A DNA stretch of 39,489 nucleotides from an uncultured bacterium (GCA_905215775.1 CAJMRM010000023.1:1-39489); one strand, 5' to 3'. Positions 1 to 9,052 are shown, counted from the stretch's first letter. Program-made: numbers and translations. Notes: generated from the letters alone by a model not told the origin.

Positions 1-1716
1 ACATAACCTTCATTCTTTGAAACCACCTCATATAGTAGTTTCATCGCTAAACATCTAACATCCTTTTAGGTGCCGCACAACAGAGCAATGCAAAATAAAA
101 TGCCTCATCGTCTCTCCTGTCTTCTCTGTCATTTAATGTTGTAAAATACAACACATTTTTCAACCTATTTTTTATCCCATTTTGGAAATGATACCCAGCC
201 AATGTGTTTGACAAATCACATAACCTTTCACGGCTTGTACAATAATAATCAAATAAGTAATTGCTACAGTTAAATGGTTTGTCAGTATATCCCCCCATCG
301 CCTGCAATAATGTACTATGGTCAATAGGTTTAAATATCCTCAGAAAAGTTGCAATATTCTCTCGTTTAAAATGAACTTTAACCAATGTATTAAAATCCAG
401 ATCCTCAATTAGCTCTGTACCAATTAATAAGTCCTTTATTTTCTCATAATCTGGAGACATATTATCGAATATTGCTATAATCAAAGCTTCTTCAAGATTA
501 TACACAGACTCTACTTTTGATTTTATAATACTAATCTGTTCCTCATATTTTTTTCCTCTGATATCTTCAAATAAGGAACGGGCAATCAAAAAATCTGTCA
601 AAGAGTCAATAACAAAGTAATATTGCTTTTTATTATCACTTTCATAGCAATCCATAAAACCCATCTGTATCATGGATGGAAGAAAGTTTTCTCCTGTTTT
701 AATTACTGAGAGTAGACTGTTCTCATCAATACGTTTTTCCCCATTCCTATACATCCATTGAGCAACTCTTTTTGTATCTTTCTAAACATCTATACCTTGG
801 CAAGTTAGGTGATTCTTAAACACCTTACCTATAGTCTTTTTTACATATTGCTCCAAAATAAAAGTGATAGACGCAATTCCATTTTCAGTTTCATCAACAA
901 TCTTTTTTGACGATAGTACATCACATAGCATGCTTAACAATAATGCATTATTTGAATACAAAATATCTTCATACATATATACATCCGGTACAGATAGCTT
1001 AAGTATTTCACTTAATGCGGATTCAAAGGATACACCTGGAAACTTATACTCATATTCTGATATTCCTTGATACTTTTTTAGAATCACATTATCCATTGAA
1101 TTTGTTCTATACGATATTACAATTCGTATTCTAGGATATTTCTTTAGTTCCGTTAAAACACCTAGTAAATTATACTGACCTTCCTCAGACATTTCATTTA
1201 TTGCATCAACGATAAAAACAAATCCTGTATGACTTGCTCTTATTATTTCTTCGACATCAATATTGTTTGTGTTCTTTTCAAACTTTCCATATATACACAA
1301 ATGCTCAATATTTTTTTGTTCCAATTGCTCTTCAAAACATTTTATAAAATAACTCTTACCAATGCCACCTTCTCCTGAAATTAAACAAAAACTATGGAGT
1401 TTCACATATGTTTCTATTTCATATAAACTTAATCCGCACCAAGAATCTTTCAAATTATGTATATCTGAAATTCTCTTTGCTACTTCGTGTAAAAAAGTTG
1501 ATTTTTCTGAAAAAAAGCATCATACTTTGTCAACACTTTTTCTAACGATGCTATTTCATGTTCCACTTCCTTGTCTTTCTGATATTTTCTAACTTTTGGA
1601 AGTGCTCCCAAAAGATAATCCATAAATTCTGGAGCTTCCCATTTCATAACATATGCAGGGTCACTAATAGCTTTCATTCTATCTTTTTGATTTTTATTCA
1701 ATACGTTATAATCCAT
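1..1716 (-). pseudogene. Decayed STAND/NACHT-like NTPase (defence-type), 3' end off window
   Basis: Three open stretches (1716-1480, 1453-782, 754-47) read as one damaged gene. The start at 1716 has a GAAAGGGAG ribosome site. The first stretch shifts frame in a 7-A run at 1510-1516. Restoring one base joins it to a P-loop domain with Walker A GEGGIGKS, Walker B FVFIVDAINE and a sensor-like IRIVISYRT segment. A TAG at 782-784 then separates two stretches in the same frame. Near 64-67 (a run of four) the frame shifts again into an open frame (DVRCLAMKLLYEVV) that leaves the window. The domain layout (short helical N-terminus, NTPase, long helical C-terminus) fits STAND ATPases of the Avs/NACHT type, many of which are anti-phage sensors. 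The exact family and effector cannot be told. Three lesions argue for true decay rather than a single sequencing error. Confidence 0.75.
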
Positions 1717-2170
1717 GAAAACTCCCTTTCTTCAAAATGATTTCTTTAATTTTCCATTAACCCCACTGCTCTAATCGACTCCTGCCCCACCTTGCACTTA
1801 CTATTAACCATAAATTAAAGTATATCAGCATCATAAAAAAACACAGTATATTCGTATTTACTCTTTATATCATTCCAAAATGCTCCAACGCATCCTCAAT
1901 TGCCTTTCTCTTCTTTTCTGAACACTTCGGCTGTCTGGAATTTTCCGATTTTGGCAGGTTATAATTTGCCCTCTCAATAATGCCGCATTTCTGCTTAACC
2001 TGTGCGATATAGAGATTACTCACCTTCAATCCACTATGTTCCAACACATAATCCTTAATTTCCTCATAGGTTGCTTTGCTCTCCGCAGCCGTCAAATCAA
2101 GCTCGCTCATCTCCAATTCCACTTCAATATGTTTATTTGCTTTAAGTTTGGAAAGCAAACATACAACTTC
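1..2170. mobile_element. Probable edge of an integrated element at the rlmD 3' end
   Basis: From position 1 to about 2150-2190 the sequence is clearly AT-richer than the rest of the window. The shift falls inside rlmD, just after the codons for the last conserved methyltransferase segment (SHMEVVCLL). The segment holds a decayed STAND NTPase gene, a short AT-rich spacer and the low-GC 3' end of rlmD. The 3' end of this methyltransferase gene (rumA) is, to my knowledge, a recurrent insertion site for integrative elements in Firmicutes. Such elements restore the reading frame with their own C-terminal tail. No integrase, relaxase or direct repeat is visible, so the boundary and the class of element are inferred. 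Confidence 0.45.
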
Positions 2171-3319
2171 CATATGGCTCGTAAACGGAAACATATCCAC
2201 CCCCCACGCCTCTTTCGCCTCATACCCTTTCCTCTTAAACACCGCCAGGTCCCTGGCCAGGGTATCGGGGCCGCAGGAGACGTACACCACCCGGGCTGGC
2301 TTTAAGGTGGCCACCGCGTTTATGAATTCCTCCGTGCTCCCGCTGCGGGGCGGATCCATGAACACCACGTCCGCCTTTCCTCCCTGGGAGGCCATCTGCA
2401 CCATGAATTTTCCCGCATCGTTGCAGTAAAACCGGATATTTTTTACTCCATTTGCCTTGGCGTTGGTGACCGCATCCCGTACCGCATCCGGGTTGAGCTC
2501 CACGCCAATCACCTCCTTCGCTTCCGGCGAAGCGGCGACGCCGATGGTGCCGATGCCGCAGTAGGCGTCGATGACCGTTTCCTTTCCCGTAAGCCCGGCA
2601 GCCTGGATGGCCAGCCGGTAGAGCTTTTCGGTCTGGACCGGATTGATCTGGTAGAAGGATCTGGAGGAGATCCGGAACCGGAAGCCGCAGAGCTCGTCCA
2701 CAATAAAGCCGGGGCCGTAAAGCACATGCTCCTTTTCTCCCAGGACCATGCTGGTGCCGCGGCCGTTGATGTTCTGGACCACCGTGGTGATCTCCGGGTG
2801 GGCTGCCCGCAGGGCCTTTACGAAATTATTTTTAGACGGGAACACAGGAGAGGCCGTCACCAGCACCACCATGATCTCGCCGGTTGTGTATCCGGTCCTC
2901 ACCAGCACATGGCGCAGAAAGCCATAGCCCGTGTCCTCATCGTATACCTTCATTTTAAACGACGGGACCAGCTCCCGGATTGTCCTGATGATATCGTCTG
3001 CCTTCTGATCCTCAATAAGGCAGGTATCTACTGGAAGGACAAAATGGGTTCCTTCCTTGTACACACCGGATATGATCCGACCCTTCCGGTCCCTGGCCAT
3101 GACCGCATGGACCTTATTTCTGTAATGCCAGGGGTCCTCCATTCCGATCACATCACGGACCAGGCAGAACGGCTTCAAAAGCTCCGTCAGCTGTTTCTTT
3201 TTTTTCTTCAGCTGCTCCTCATAGGGTACGTCCAGATACTGGCAGCCGCCGCATTTCCCAAAATTCGGGCACAGGCCCTTTGCCTTCTGTTTTCTTCCAT
3301 TTTCGTTTCTGTTTTCCAT
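1865..3319 (-). CDS. rlmD: 23S rRNA (uracil-5-)-methyltransferase, RlmD/RumA family
   Basis: A SAM-dependent enzyme that makes 5-methyluridine in 23S rRNA. An Fe-S cluster motif (CPNFGKCGGC) lies close to the N-terminus. The methyltransferase fold follows with DAYCGIGTIG (SAM site), FMDPPRSG and the catalytic cysteine in VSCGPDTLARDL. The TRAM RNA-binding domain usual at the N-terminus is absent. The ATG at 3319 is preferred because GGAGATAAAGGAT precedes it. The upstream ATG at 3382 would place a perfect TATAAT (3364-3359) inside the gene; 3334 is another option. After the conserved HMEVVCLL segment comes a ~100-residue AT-rich tail (IEVELEMSELDL to EDALEHFGMI). It is not part of the catalytic fold and probably came from an integrated element. 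Exact target specificity (U1939 or U747) is inferred from the family only. Confidence 0.9.
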   Translation of the reverse strand: MENRNENGRKQKAKGLCPNFGKCGGCQYLDVPYEEQLKKKKKQLTELLKPFCLVRDVIGMEDPWHYRNKVHAVMARDRKGRIISGVYKEGTHFVLPVDTCLIEDQKADDIIRTIRELVPSFKMKVYDEDTGYGFLRHVLVRTGYTTGEIMVVLVTASPVFPSKNNFVKALRAAHPEITTVVQNINGRGTSMVLGEKEHVLYGPGFIVDELCGFRFRISSRSFYQINPVQTEKLYRLAIQAAGLTGKETVIDAYCGIGTIGVAASPEAKEVIGVELNPDAVRDAVTNAKANGVKNIRFYCNDAGKFMVQMASQGGKADVVFMDPPRSGSTEEFINAVATLKPARVVYVSCGPDTLARDLAVFKRKGYEAKEAWGVDMFPFTSHMEVVCLLSKLKANKHIEVELEMSELDLTAAESKATYEEIKDYVLEHSGLKVSNLYIAQVKQKCGIIERANYNLPKSENSRQPKCSEKKRKAIEDALEHFGMI

Positions 3320-3358
3320 ATCCTTTATCTCCATATTCTTGCTTTTTCTTGCGTTTCT

Positions 3359-3364
3359 ATTATA
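3359..3364 (-). promoter_or_regulatory. -10 box candidate for rlmD
   Basis: A perfect TATAAT on the minus strand lies 40 bases before the preferred rlmD start at 3319. No good -35 box is seen at the usual distance, so the assignment rests on the -10 alone. Confidence 0.3.
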
Positions 3365-3382
3365 ATGATGTTGGGACTCCAA

Positions 3383-3604
3383 GGGATCTCTGACGATCCC
3401 GGTCTGCCCTGGCAGGAGTCATCCTGCATTTTTCCCGGATCGGAAGCCCCTTACAGGCCCGCGCGGGATTTATGGCCCCTTGTCCCCCATATCCCTGGGC
3501 GGCATCCCCGAAGCCAGGGGCCGTACTATTACGATTATAGCGTTTTTCCCCTTAAAGTACCAGCGTTATTTCAACGCCCAGTCCAGACAGAAAGGATACG
3601 AAAC
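3383..3604. other. GC-rich divergent intergenic region with several short inverted repeats
   Basis: The gap between rlmD (minus) and the prolyl-tRNA editing gene (plus) carries short stems, including GGGATC/GATCCC at 3383-3408, GCAGGA/TCCTGC near 3414-3427 followed by ATTTTT on the plus strand, and CCTGG/CCAGG near 3495-3520. No known riboswitch or RNA gene consensus was recognised. A second minus-strand TATAAT sits at 3539-3534. I assign no function. Confidence 0.3.
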
Positions 3605-4168
3605 ATGGATTTTTATATTGATGAAACTGTATACACCGGCAGTCCGGAGGACACGTCCGGCCGTCTTCCCAAGGAGGCCCGCACCTACGCCCTTCTGGAT
3701 ACCCTCGGCATCCCCTTTACACGGGTGGACCACGATGCCACGGCCTCCATCGACGCCTGCCTGGAGGTAGAAAAGATCCTGGGGATCCACATATGCAAGA
3801 ATCTCTTTCTCTGCAACGCCCAGAAGACTCATTTTTATCTTCTGATGATGCCGGGGAATAAGAAATTTAAAACAAAGAATCTTTCAAAGCAGATCCATTC
3901 CGCCAGGCTGTCCTTTGCCGGAGACGAATACATGGAACAGTTCTTAGACATCACTCCCGGCTCCGTCAGCATCCTGGGGCTGGCCAACGATAAGGAAAAC
4001 CAGGTCCAGCTGCTGATCGATTCCGACGTATTAAAGGATCCGTTCCTGGGCTGCCACCCCTGCATCAACACATCCAGCTTAAAAATAAAGACAGCAGACC
4101 TTACGGAAAAATTCCTGCCTGCTGTCCATCATTCGTATATCACGGTGGAGCTTCCCTGGGAAGACTGA
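3605..4168 (+). CDS. YbaK/ProX-type prolyl-tRNA editing (deacylase) protein
   Basis: A 187-residue free-standing protein of the aminoacyl-tRNA editing fold (YbaK/ProXp/PrdX group). Such proteins hydrolyse mischarged tRNA, typically Ala- or Cys-tRNA(Pro), in trans to prolyl-tRNA synthetase. Visible family features are the HDATASI strand, the conserved lysine in HICKNLFLCN (about residue 65), and the C-terminal GCHPCINTSSLKI segment matching the HP..NT motif. The start is the ATG after GAAAGGATACGAAAC. A longer open frame upstream has no family similarity and overlaps rlmD on the other strand, so it is ignored. The gene is monocistronic with its own terminator. Substrate (Ala, Cys or other) cannot be read from the sequence. 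Confidence 0.85.
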   Translation: MDFYIDETVYTGSPEDTSGRLPKEARTYALLDTLGIPFTRVDHDATASIDACLEVEKILGIHICKNLFLCNAQKTHFYLLMMPGNKKFKTKNLSKQIHSARLSFAGDEYMEQFLDITPGSVSILGLANDKENQVQLLIDSDVLKDPFLGCHPCINTSSLKIKTADLTEKFLPAVHHSYITVELPWED

Positions 4169-4182
4169 CCGTCTGTTTTCAT

Positions 4183-4225
4183 AAAGCTCCAGGCTGCCGG
4201 ATCCGGGCCGGGAGCTTTTATTTTA
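4183..4225 (+). terminator. Rho-independent terminator after the prolyl-tRNA editing gene
   Basis: Stem AAAGCTCC (4183-4190) pairs with GGAGCTTT (4211-4218), followed by TATTTTAT. It lies 15 bases after the stop codon. Confidence 0.75.
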
Positions 4226-4314
4226 TGCGGGAAACGGGCCAGCGTCCGTGCCTGCACAGGACCTGGCAGCTGCTGCGATGACCATGGAAACTCGCGCAGC
4301 GCGTTTCTGATGGC

Positions 4315-5334
4315 CTACTGCATTACTCCGCTTCCATTGAAGGAGTATGTAACTCCGTCGATGACCATGGAGGTATTGGAGACCATGGCTCCTCCGGCTG
4401 CCGGATCCATATAATACCAGTTTCCGTCAGGGCGGATCCAGCCGGTATAGCGGCCTCCGTTGTTCTCAAAATACCAGACGCCGTTTTCTTCCTTCCACTG
4501 GCCCGGCGTAGCGTCTCCTGCCTCCAGGACCGGCGCATAATCCTTAAAGGCAAACTCCAGACAAACGTTCCCGCTGATCCCATCGACCACGCCCTTATCG
4601 GTGGCCTGCCACATGGTCCGGTTGGGGTAATTATGATCGCCGCCATATCTGGCCAGCCAGATATCATATGGGATCTGGTTCGTATCCATTTCCGTCGTAA
4701 ATTTATGGTAGTCGCTGTATACAATGGGCGTATATCCCGCCTCCGCCACCACACGGCAGAAGGCATTGGCGATATCCGTCAGCTCCTGGGTGGAGAGATC
4801 CAGGATATACTGGGACTCGATGTCCACTGCCAGGGGATAGGAAACGTCATAATTTTTTGCCACGTCCACCGCATACCGGGCCGCCGCCTCTGCCTCTCCC
4901 ACAGTCCTTGTCTGGAGATAGACATAGGGCGTCACATGGACACCGTTGGCGCTGGCCTCCCGCATATTCTTATCAAAATATTCGTCCATGGTGTACTCTC
5001 CCTCATAGCCGATGGACGCCATCCGCACCAGGGCAAAAGAAATATCGTCGGCCGCTGCCTTCCCCCAGTCCACGTCCCCCTGCCACTTGGACACGCTGAC
5101 GCCCCGGAGGACTGCGCCGTCGATGGCCTTTCCCGTATCATCCACATAAACGCCGTCCACCTTCGTCCACGGAGCGAACGCGTTTTCTGCATTTTCCTCC
5201 GCCGGCGATCCAAACCCAGGTCCGATCTGGTTCTTATCGGATTCCGGAGCGCTGACTGACGCCAGGGACGTCATACAGGGCTGAACAAAAAGACCCGCAG
5301 TCAAAGCCACCGCCAGTATCGTTTTCATATTCAT
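4315..5334 (-). CDS. Secreted GH25-family (lysozyme-like) protein with wall-binding repeats
   Basis: A 339-residue exported protein. A signal peptide (residues 1-29, TILAVALTAGLFV core) is followed by a linker, a glycoside hydrolase 25 domain (about 75-268) and a C-terminal Trp/Tyr-rich repeat region (about 280-339: NGVWYFENNGG, GNWYYMD) of the cell-wall-binding type. GH25 enzymes cleave the MurNAc-GlcNAc bond of peptidoglycan. The central DxE pair is kept (VDIES, D171/E173). The family's early Asp in the GxDVSxxQG motif is Ser80 (GVSVSKWQG), and the late Asp of the VDLN-type motif is Cys258 (NVCLEF), so activity may be altered or lost. The start at 5334 is chosen because AAAGAGGTGA precedes it and it begins a clean signal peptide. 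The ATG 33 bases upstream lacks both. Own promoter at 5391-5419. Confidence 0.88.
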   Translation of the reverse strand: MNMKTILAVALTAGLFVQPCMTSLASVSAPESDKNQIGPGFGSPAEENAENAFAPWTKVDGVYVDDTGKAIDGAVLRGVSVSKWQGDVDWGKAAADDISFALVRMASIGYEGEYTMDEYFDKNMREASANGVHVTPYVYLQTRTVGEAEAAARYAVDVAKNYDVSYPLAVDIESQYILDLSTQELTDIANAFCRVVAEAGYTPIVYSDYHKFTTEMDTNQIPYDIWLARYGGDHNYPNRTMWQATDKGVVDGISGNVCLEFAFKDYAPVLEAGDATPGQWKEENGVWYFENNGGRYTGWIRPDGNWYYMDPAAGGAMVSNTSMVIDGVTYSFNGSGVMQ

Positions 5335-5390
5335 GATCTCGTCACCTCTTTGTAAAATCACACGCATTTACAGTTTTCTATGGTACATAA

Positions 5391-5419
5391 ATTATAGCAC
5401 CTGCCCCCTGGAATTTCCA
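5391..5419 (-). promoter_or_regulatory. SigA-type promoter for the GH25 gene
   Basis: On the minus strand TGGAAA (5419-5414), 17 bases, then TATAAT (5396-5391). It lies 57 bases before the start codon. Confidence 0.6.
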
Positions 5420-5468
5420 TTAATAATTTATGAAGAATATGCGGCAGAATTTACGCAGAAGCCTTCCC

Positions 5469-5497
5469 TTTACTTCCAGAAAAACCCATGCTATGAT
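5469..5497 (+). promoter_or_regulatory. SigA-type promoter for the ABC exporter
   Basis: TTTACT (5469-5474), 17-base spacer, TATGAT (5492-5497), 34 bases before the start codon. It is back to back with the GH25 promoter. Confidence 0.5.
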
Positions 5498-5530
5498 TAA
5501 AGCAACGACATTATACACACAGGAGGAATC

Positions 5531-7273
5531 ATGGACGTACTAAAAAAATTTGCAGCCTACTATAAGCCCTACAAAAAGTTCTTTTTCCTGGATCTTTTCT
5601 GCGCCACCATCATCAGCGCCGTGGACCTGGCCTTTCCCCAGATCCTGAGGAGAGCGGCCGGAGACTGGTTCACCCGGGGCCAGGAAGCCATCCTGCGCTC
5701 CCTTCCCCTGCTGTTTGCAGGCCTTCTTCTCCTTTATGCGATCCAGACCCTATGCAAATATTATGTGACCTACCAGGGCCATCTCATGGGTACCTGGATC
5801 GAGCGGGATATGCGCCGGGATCTGTTCGACCACTACGAAAAGCTCTCCTTTTCCTACTACGATAAGAACAATACCGGACAAATGATGAGCAAGCTGGTCT
5901 CAGACCTGTTTGAAATCTCCGAATTCGCCCACCACGGGCCGGAAAACGTGTTTATCTCCTCCATTAAGATCGCCGGCTCCTTTGTATTCTTATTCCTGAT
6001 CAATGGAAAGCTGGCTCTCCTGCTGGCCGTGGTGGTCCTTCTTATGGTGCTCTTCTGTTACCGCCAGAACGCCCGGATGCATGAGACCTTTATGGACAAC
6101 CGCAGAAAGATCGGCGACATCAACGCCAGCCTTCAGGATACCTTATCCGGGATCCGGGTGGTCCAGTCCTTTGCCAACGAAGAGATCGAGCGAAAAAAAT
6201 TCGGAAGGAGCAATGAAAATTTCGTCCGCTCCCGGGACAACAACTACCGGGCCATGGGAAAATTCCACGCAGGCACCCTGTTTTTCCAGGGCTTGATGTA
6301 TCTGACCGTTCTGGTGGCCGGAGGATACCTTATCTCCATCGGGGAAATGGCGCCGGAGGATCTGGCCATGTACGCCCTCTACATCGGCATTTTCATCAGC
6401 CCCATCCAGATCCTTGTGGAGTTTACGGAAATGCTCCAGAAGGGCCTCACCGGCTTCAAGCGCTTTCTGGCGGTCATGGAGACAGAGCCGGAGATCGAGG
6501 ACGCGCCGGATGCAAAGCCTCTGACAAATGTACAGGGCCATATTTCCTATGAGGATGTGAGCTTCTGCTATAACAGCAGCGAGCCCGTTTTAAGCCATGT
6601 TTCCTTTTCCATCCCCGCAGGCAGATCCATTGCCTTAGTGGGGCCCTCCGGCGGCGGAAAAACCACCATCTGCTCTCTTCTGCCCCGGTTCTATGACGTG
6701 ACCCAGGGAAGGATCTCCATTGACGGCCAGGATATCCGGAAAACCACCTTAAAGAGTCTCAGAAGCTCCATCGGCCTGGTCCAGCAGGAGGTCTATTTAT
6801 TCGGCGGCACCATCCGGGAAAACATCGCCTACGGGAAGCCGGATGCCACCGATGAGGAGATCGTGGCCGCTGCCAAAAAGGCCAGCATCCATGACTTCAT
6901 CATGGAGCTTCCCGACGGCTACGATACCTTTGTGGGCGAACGGGGCGCAAGGCTCTCCGGCGGCCAGAAGCAGCGGATCTCCATTGCCCGGGTATTCCTT
7001 AAGAATCCGCCTATCCTGATCCTGGATGAAGCCACCAGCGCCCTGGACAATGAAAGCGAACGCCATATTCAAAAAAGCCTGGAGGAGCTCTCCAGAAACC
7101 GCACCACCATCACCATTGCCCACCGACTTTCCACCATCCGCAGCGCCGACGAGATCATCGTCATCGACGGCCAGGGGATCGTCGAGCGTGGAAACCACCG
7201 AGAGCTTCTGGAAAAGAACGGCCTGTACGCCAGGTATTATGAAATGCAGTTTGAGGGGCTGGAGGAGGCCTAG
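5531..7273 (+). CDS. ABC exporter half-transporter (permease fused to ATPase)
   Basis: A 580-residue MsbA/LmrA-type protein in the cytoplasmic membrane. An N-terminal six-helix transmembrane domain (about residues 15-310) is followed by an ATPase domain with Walker A VGPSGGGKTT (near 370), Q-loop GLVQQEVYLF, signature LSGGQKQR (near 475), Walker B ILILDEATSALD and H-loop IAHRLS. All catalytic motifs are intact. The gene stands alone between a promoter and a terminator, so the protein probably works as a homodimer. A strong AGGAGG site precedes the ATG. Family members export lipids, peptides or drugs; the substrate cannot be told from the sequence or the neighbours. Confidence 0.92.
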   Translation: MDVLKKFAAYYKPYKKFFFLDLFCATIISAVDLAFPQILRRAAGDWFTRGQEAILRSLPLLFAGLLLLYAIQTLCKYYVTYQGHLMGTWIERDMRRDLFDHYEKLSFSYYDKNNTGQMMSKLVSDLFEISEFAHHGPENVFISSIKIAGSFVFLFLINGKLALLLAVVVLLMVLFCYRQNARMHETFMDNRRKIGDINASLQDTLSGIRVVQSFANEEIERKKFGRSNENFVRSRDNNYRAMGKFHAGTLFFQGLMYLTVLVAGGYLISIGEMAPEDLAMYALYIGIFISPIQILVEFTEMLQKGLTGFKRFLAVMETEPEIEDAPDAKPLTNVQGHISYEDVSFCYNSSEPVLSHVSFSIPAGRSIALVGPSGGGKTTICSLLPRFYDVTQGRISIDGQDIRKTTLKSLRSSIGLVQQEVYLFGGTIRENIAYGKPDATDEEIVAAAKKASIHDFIMELPDGYDTFVGERGARLSGGQKQRISIARVFLKNPPILILDEATSALDNESERHIQKSLEELSRNRTTITIAHRLSTIRSADEIIVIDGQGIVERGNHRELLEKNGLYARYYEMQFEGLEEA

Positions 7274-7334
7274 TGTCCCGCCCCATGACCATCCCCGGGA
7301 CGCTTTACTCCCCAGGGAGACGTGCTTCCATAAA

Positions 7335-7388
7335 CAAAAAAGGTCCGGCCGGAGAGCCTCAGAATGTACTCTCCGCCGGGCCTTTTTT
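7335..7388. terminator. Bidirectional terminator between the ABC exporter and the NhaC transporter
   Basis: A long hairpin, AAAAAAGGTCCGGCCGGAGAG pairing with CTCTCCGCCGGGCCTTTTTT, is flanked by A and T runs on both sides. It can end transcription from both convergent genes. Confidence 0.85.
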
Positions 7389-7398
7389 CATGGTTTTT

Positions 7399-9027
7399 CT
7401 ACTGTCTGTCCTCCACCGTCTCGCCTAACATCTTCAGGACGAACATGGCTCCCAGCATCAGGACGATGCCCACTGGAAGGGCGATCCAGGCAGTTCTTAC
7501 AAATCCCGCCACAATATAAGTCACAAAGGATACGGCGGCACAGGTCACCGCATAGGGGAGCTGGGTCATCACATGGTTCACATGCTCACACTGGGCTCCC
7601 GCAGACGCCATGATGGTAGTGTCGGAAATGGGAGAGCAGTGATCTCCGCAGACCGCGCCTGCCATACAGGCAGAAATGGAAATGATCATCAGATCCGGAT
7701 TGGTATTCTGGAACACGCCCACAACAATGGGGATCAGGATACCAAAGGTTCCCCAGGAGGTGCCTGTGGCGAAGGCCAGGAAGCAGCCCACCAGGAAAAT
7801 GATGGCCGGAAGGAAATTCAAAAGGCCTCTGGCGTGGTTATACACCAGATCTGCCACATACACATCCGCGCCCAGGCTGTCCGTCATAGCCTTTAAGGTC
7901 CAGGCAAAGGTCAGGATCAGAATGGCCGGCACCATGGCCTTAAAGCCCTCGGGAATACAGGCCATGCAGTCATGAAAATCCAGAACGCGGCGCGCCTGGT
8001 ACAGGACCAGGGTAATGAGAAGGCCGAAAAAGCTTCCCAGGGTCAGCCCCAGAGACGCGTTGCTCTCTGAAAAGGCGGTCACAAAATCCACGCCGGAGAA
8101 AAATCCGCCTGTATACAGCATACCGATCACACAGCAAATGATCAGGGAAAGAATGGGGATCAAAAGATCCATGACCGTTCCCCTGGAGATCACCGACGGA
8201 TCTGATTCAGCGGCATAGGGCCGTCCCTCTGTGGTGAACAGATCGCCCTTGACCGCATTCCTTTCATGCTTCAGCATGGGCCCGAACTCCACCTTCATGA
8301 GCACCATTCCCACCATCATCACAATGGTTAAAAGCGCATAGAAATTATAGGGGATCGCCTGGATAAAGATGGAGAAGCCGTCCTCTCCCTCCACAAAGCC
8401 CGTTACAGCCGCCGCCCAGGAGGAAATGGGAGCAATGATGCATACGGGAGCTGCCGTGGCGTCGATCAGATACGCCAGCTTTGCCCGGGAAACCTTGAAT
8501 TTATCCGTTACCGGACGCATGACGCTTCCCACCGTAAGGCAGTTGAAATAGTCGTCGATGAAGATCGTAACGCCCAAAAGGATGGTGGATAACTGGGCTC
8601 CCACCCGGGTCTTGATGCCCTTTGCCGCAAACCGGCCGAAGGCAGCGGAGCCGCCGGCCTTGTTCATAAGGCTCACCATGGTTCCCAGGATCACCAGGAA
8701 TACCAGGATCCCCACATTACTCTCGTCGCTCAGGACGCCGATGATGCCGTCCTGGAAAATATGAACCACGGTCCGTTCAAAGCTCCCGCCGGAATACAGG
8801 ATCCCTCCCACGGCGATCCCCACAAACAGGGAGCTGTATACCTCCTTTGTGATCAGCGCCAGTCCAATGGCCACCACCGGCGGCACCAGCGCCCAGAAGG
8901 TAGAAAACAGGGCGGGGACGTATTCAGCGGTCTCCCCCTCTGCCCCGAAGGCCGTCATGGCAAATGCCATGAGGAACATGGACGCCAGGGCCAGTACGGC
9001 CAGGCTTTTCGTTTTCGTACTCTGCAT
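7399..9027 (-). CDS. NhaC-family Na+/H+ antiporter-like transporter, probably a lysine carrier
   Basis: A 542-residue polytopic membrane protein, with about a dozen hydrophobic helices, beginning with a signal-like helix (LAVLALASMFLMAFAMTAFG). Family segments include IFIDDYFNCLTVGSVMRP and GAVCGDHCSPISDTTIMAS, typical of NhaC-type carriers. The antiporter name is a family label. Here the gene sits behind a lysine riboswitch and terminator (9053-9312), which points to lysine transport, as in the riboswitch-linked subgroup sometimes called LysW. The start has GAGAGGAAG upstream. It is expected to be switched off when cellular lysine is high. Direction and coupling ion (Na+ or H+) are inferred. 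Confidence 0.88.
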   Translation of the reverse strand: MQSTKTKSLAVLALASMFLMAFAMTAFGAEGETAEYVPALFSTFWALVPPVVAIGLALITKEVYSSLFVGIAVGGILYSGGSFERTVVHIFQDGIIGVLSDESNVGILVFLVILGTMVSLMNKAGGSAAFGRFAAKGIKTRVGAQLSTILLGVTIFIDDYFNCLTVGSVMRPVTDKFKVSRAKLAYLIDATAAPVCIIAPISSWAAAVTGFVEGEDGFSIFIQAIPYNFYALLTIVMMVGMVLMKVEFGPMLKHERNAVKGDLFTTEGRPYAAESDPSVISRGTVMDLLIPILSLIICCVIGMLYTGGFFSGVDFVTAFSESNASLGLTLGSFFGLLITLVLYQARRVLDFHDCMACIPEGFKAMVPAILILTFAWTLKAMTDSLGADVYVADLVYNHARGLLNFLPAIIFLVGCFLAFATGTSWGTFGILIPIVVGVFQNTNPDLMIISISACMAGAVCGDHCSPISDTTIMASAGAQCEHVNHVMTQLPYAVTCAAVSFVTYIVAGFVRTAWIALPVGIVLMLGAMFVLKMLGETVEDRQ

Positions 9028-9052
9028 TTCTCATACTTCCTCTCTTGAAAAT

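Noticed and set aside
782..784. In-frame TAG in the STAND gene as a pyrrolysine codon or programmed read-through
   Set aside because: Two separate frameshifts elsewhere in the same gene make plain decay far more likely, and no pyrrolysine machinery is visible.
3320..3382. Longer N-terminus for RlmD starting at 3382
   Set aside because: It would place a perfect TATAAT inside the gene and has no ribosome site; the added residues are unlike any RlmD domain.
2726..3604. Long upstream extension of the prolyl-tRNA editing gene frame
   Set aside because: It runs antisense through rlmD, matches no family, and the true start at 3605 has a good ribosome site.
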